Shown: positions 22,442 to 23,170 of the stretch, one piece after another
Layout: the number at the start of each line of letters is the position of its first letter
Position numbering within the stretch: the stretch's first letter is position 1
Origin: Actinomycetota bacterium
GTDB lineage: Bacteria > Actinomycetota > CADDZG01 > WHSQ01
Assembly: GCA_016781115.1 (NCBI GenBank)
Contig: JADDQX010000018.1
Coordinates: 944 to 24,113, forward strand
DNA length: 23,170 nt
Direction: 5' to 3'
Translations under genes and position numbers: made by a program
The notes under the pieces: model-generated
What the model was told of the DNA's origin: nothing
The model's input: the letters and a program-made list of their open reading frames with translations, nothing else
The model's database searches: none

Positions 22442-23170
22442 ATGTCGACAGAGCCTGCATCTCATGACGAAGTTGGTCCGGTGGTCGCGGTCGCGCGTCT
22501 GGCGGGATATCAGTTCGGCCTGGTGACGCGCTCCCAGCGAGAGCTTGCGGGATGTCCGACGGGTCGATCACCTACCAGTTGTCGCGGGGTTGGACCAGGA
22601 TGCACGAGGCGGTCTTCCTGCTTCCAGGATTCAGACCGTCGTGGGAGCAACGGGTGCTCGCGCTGTGTATGCGGGGAGGCGATGGAACTGTTGCCTCTCA
22701 CGTCACTGCTGGCGCACTGCTCGATCTCGACGGCTGCGCGCGAGACGAGGTCCATCTCTATGGCCGCTCGAGGTGGACATGCGAGGGAGTGCGGGTGCAT
22801 CGGACGTCACTGCTGCCACCGTGTGACGTGACGCAGAAGACCTCGATCCCGTTGACCAACGCTAGCCGGACGTTGCTAGACCTGGGAGCCGTCATGGATG
22901 CCGACCACGTTGAGGTTGCTCTCGAATGTGCTTTGAGGCGGGGCTTAACGTCGGTGCCTCGTCTGAGGTGGCGCCTTCAGGAGGTTGGCGGCCGAGGCCA
23001 CGCGGGTTCGGCGGCGTTGCGCAAGCTCCTCGACCGGAGGGAGCCGGGGACTCGTCCTCTGCAGAGCGTTCTCGAAGTTCGGTTCCTGCAGGGTTTGTGT
23101 CGTCGGAAGTTGCCGGCGCCGGTTCGGCAGTTCGAGGTGCGGGTCGGGCAGCGGCGACGGTTCATCGACT
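22442..23170 (+). pseudogene. AbiEi/DUF559-type protein, frameshifted near the N-terminus and truncated at right edge
   Basis: Frame one from ATG 22442 reads MSTEPASHDEVGPVVAVARLAGYQFGLVTRSQRELAG, the usual N-terminal winged-helix start of actinobacterial AbiEi-antitoxin/DUF559 proteins. It then breaks at about 22549-22552. The adjacent frame, starting with ATG 22552, continues seamlessly as MSDGSITYQLSRGWTRMHEA...FLLPG, then ASHVTAGALLDLDG, PLTNASRTLLDLG and the start of a DUF559 (Vsr-like nuclease fold) domain, SVLEVRFLQ...RRFID. It has no stop for 206 codons to the edge. One base appears to be missing in the GCGGGATG context. It may be a pseudogene, a sequencing error, or a shorter gene using ATG 22552. 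Confidence 0.75.

Noticed and set aside
1..23170. tRNA, rRNA, tmRNA, SRP RNA, RNase P RNA, CRISPR array, IS element
   Set aside because: No T-loop plus acceptor pairs, conserved RNA cores, regularly spaced repeats or transposase-like frames were found on reading both strands.

Overview
This is a high-GC window with densely packed genes, short intergenic gaps, frequent GTG/TTG starts and actinobacterial gene families. These include a PimB-like mannosyltransferase, a SenX3/RegX3-type two-component pair and DUF559/AbiEi-type proteins. It looks like chromosomal DNA of an Actinomycetota member, probably a deep or uncultivated lineage. I see no rRNA, tRNA, IS element, prophage, CRISPR array or origin.

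Layout. 1-1730: the start of a small unknown gene on the minus strand, divergent from a YjbQ/UPF0047 protein translationally coupled to a long-chain polyprenyl diphosphate synthase. 1790-2640: a structured leader, a 217-aa protein with a duplicated C-terminal module, and a long convergent hairpin. 2678-4809 (minus): a PimB-like glycosyltransferase, a short HPF/RaiA ribosome-hibernation protein and a TetR regulator. 4863-6662: an extended SDR epimerase/dehydratase (plus) and a stand-alone HD-GYP protein (minus) with a sigma28/WhiG-like promoter. 6904-12960: an exported-protein block with a membrane-anchored Asp-box/vWA protein, an LVIVD-repeat protein and a small secreted protein (minus), divergent from a secreted M28 peptidase (plus). 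A 54-aa acidic protein at 13023-13187 (minus) follows.

13266-21996 is a complete phosphate-starvation module: Tat-exported PhoX phosphatase, pstS-(terminator)-pstC-pstA-pstB, a response regulator and PAS-histidine kinase pair (minus), and divergent phoU. Three control regions (upstream of phoX, upstream of pstS, and between the kinase gene and phoU) each carry 11-bp-periodic direct repeats related to GTTCACC. These match the architecture of actinobacterial PHO boxes. Together they suggest a self-contained regulon: PhoX releases phosphate outside the cell, PstSCAB imports it, PhoU and the kinase sense transport state, and the response regulator acts on the three arrays.

22034-23170: a 102-aa helical protein that appears to be expressed from a leaderless mRNA, then an AbiEi/DUF559-type gene with an apparent one-base frameshift near its N-terminus that runs off the right edge.

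No wholly new system is obvious. The most interesting items are the periodic PHO-box arrays, the Asp-box/vWA exported cluster, the c-di-GMP-type enzyme behind a WhiG-like promoter, the duplicated-module protein, and small genes that are easily missed.
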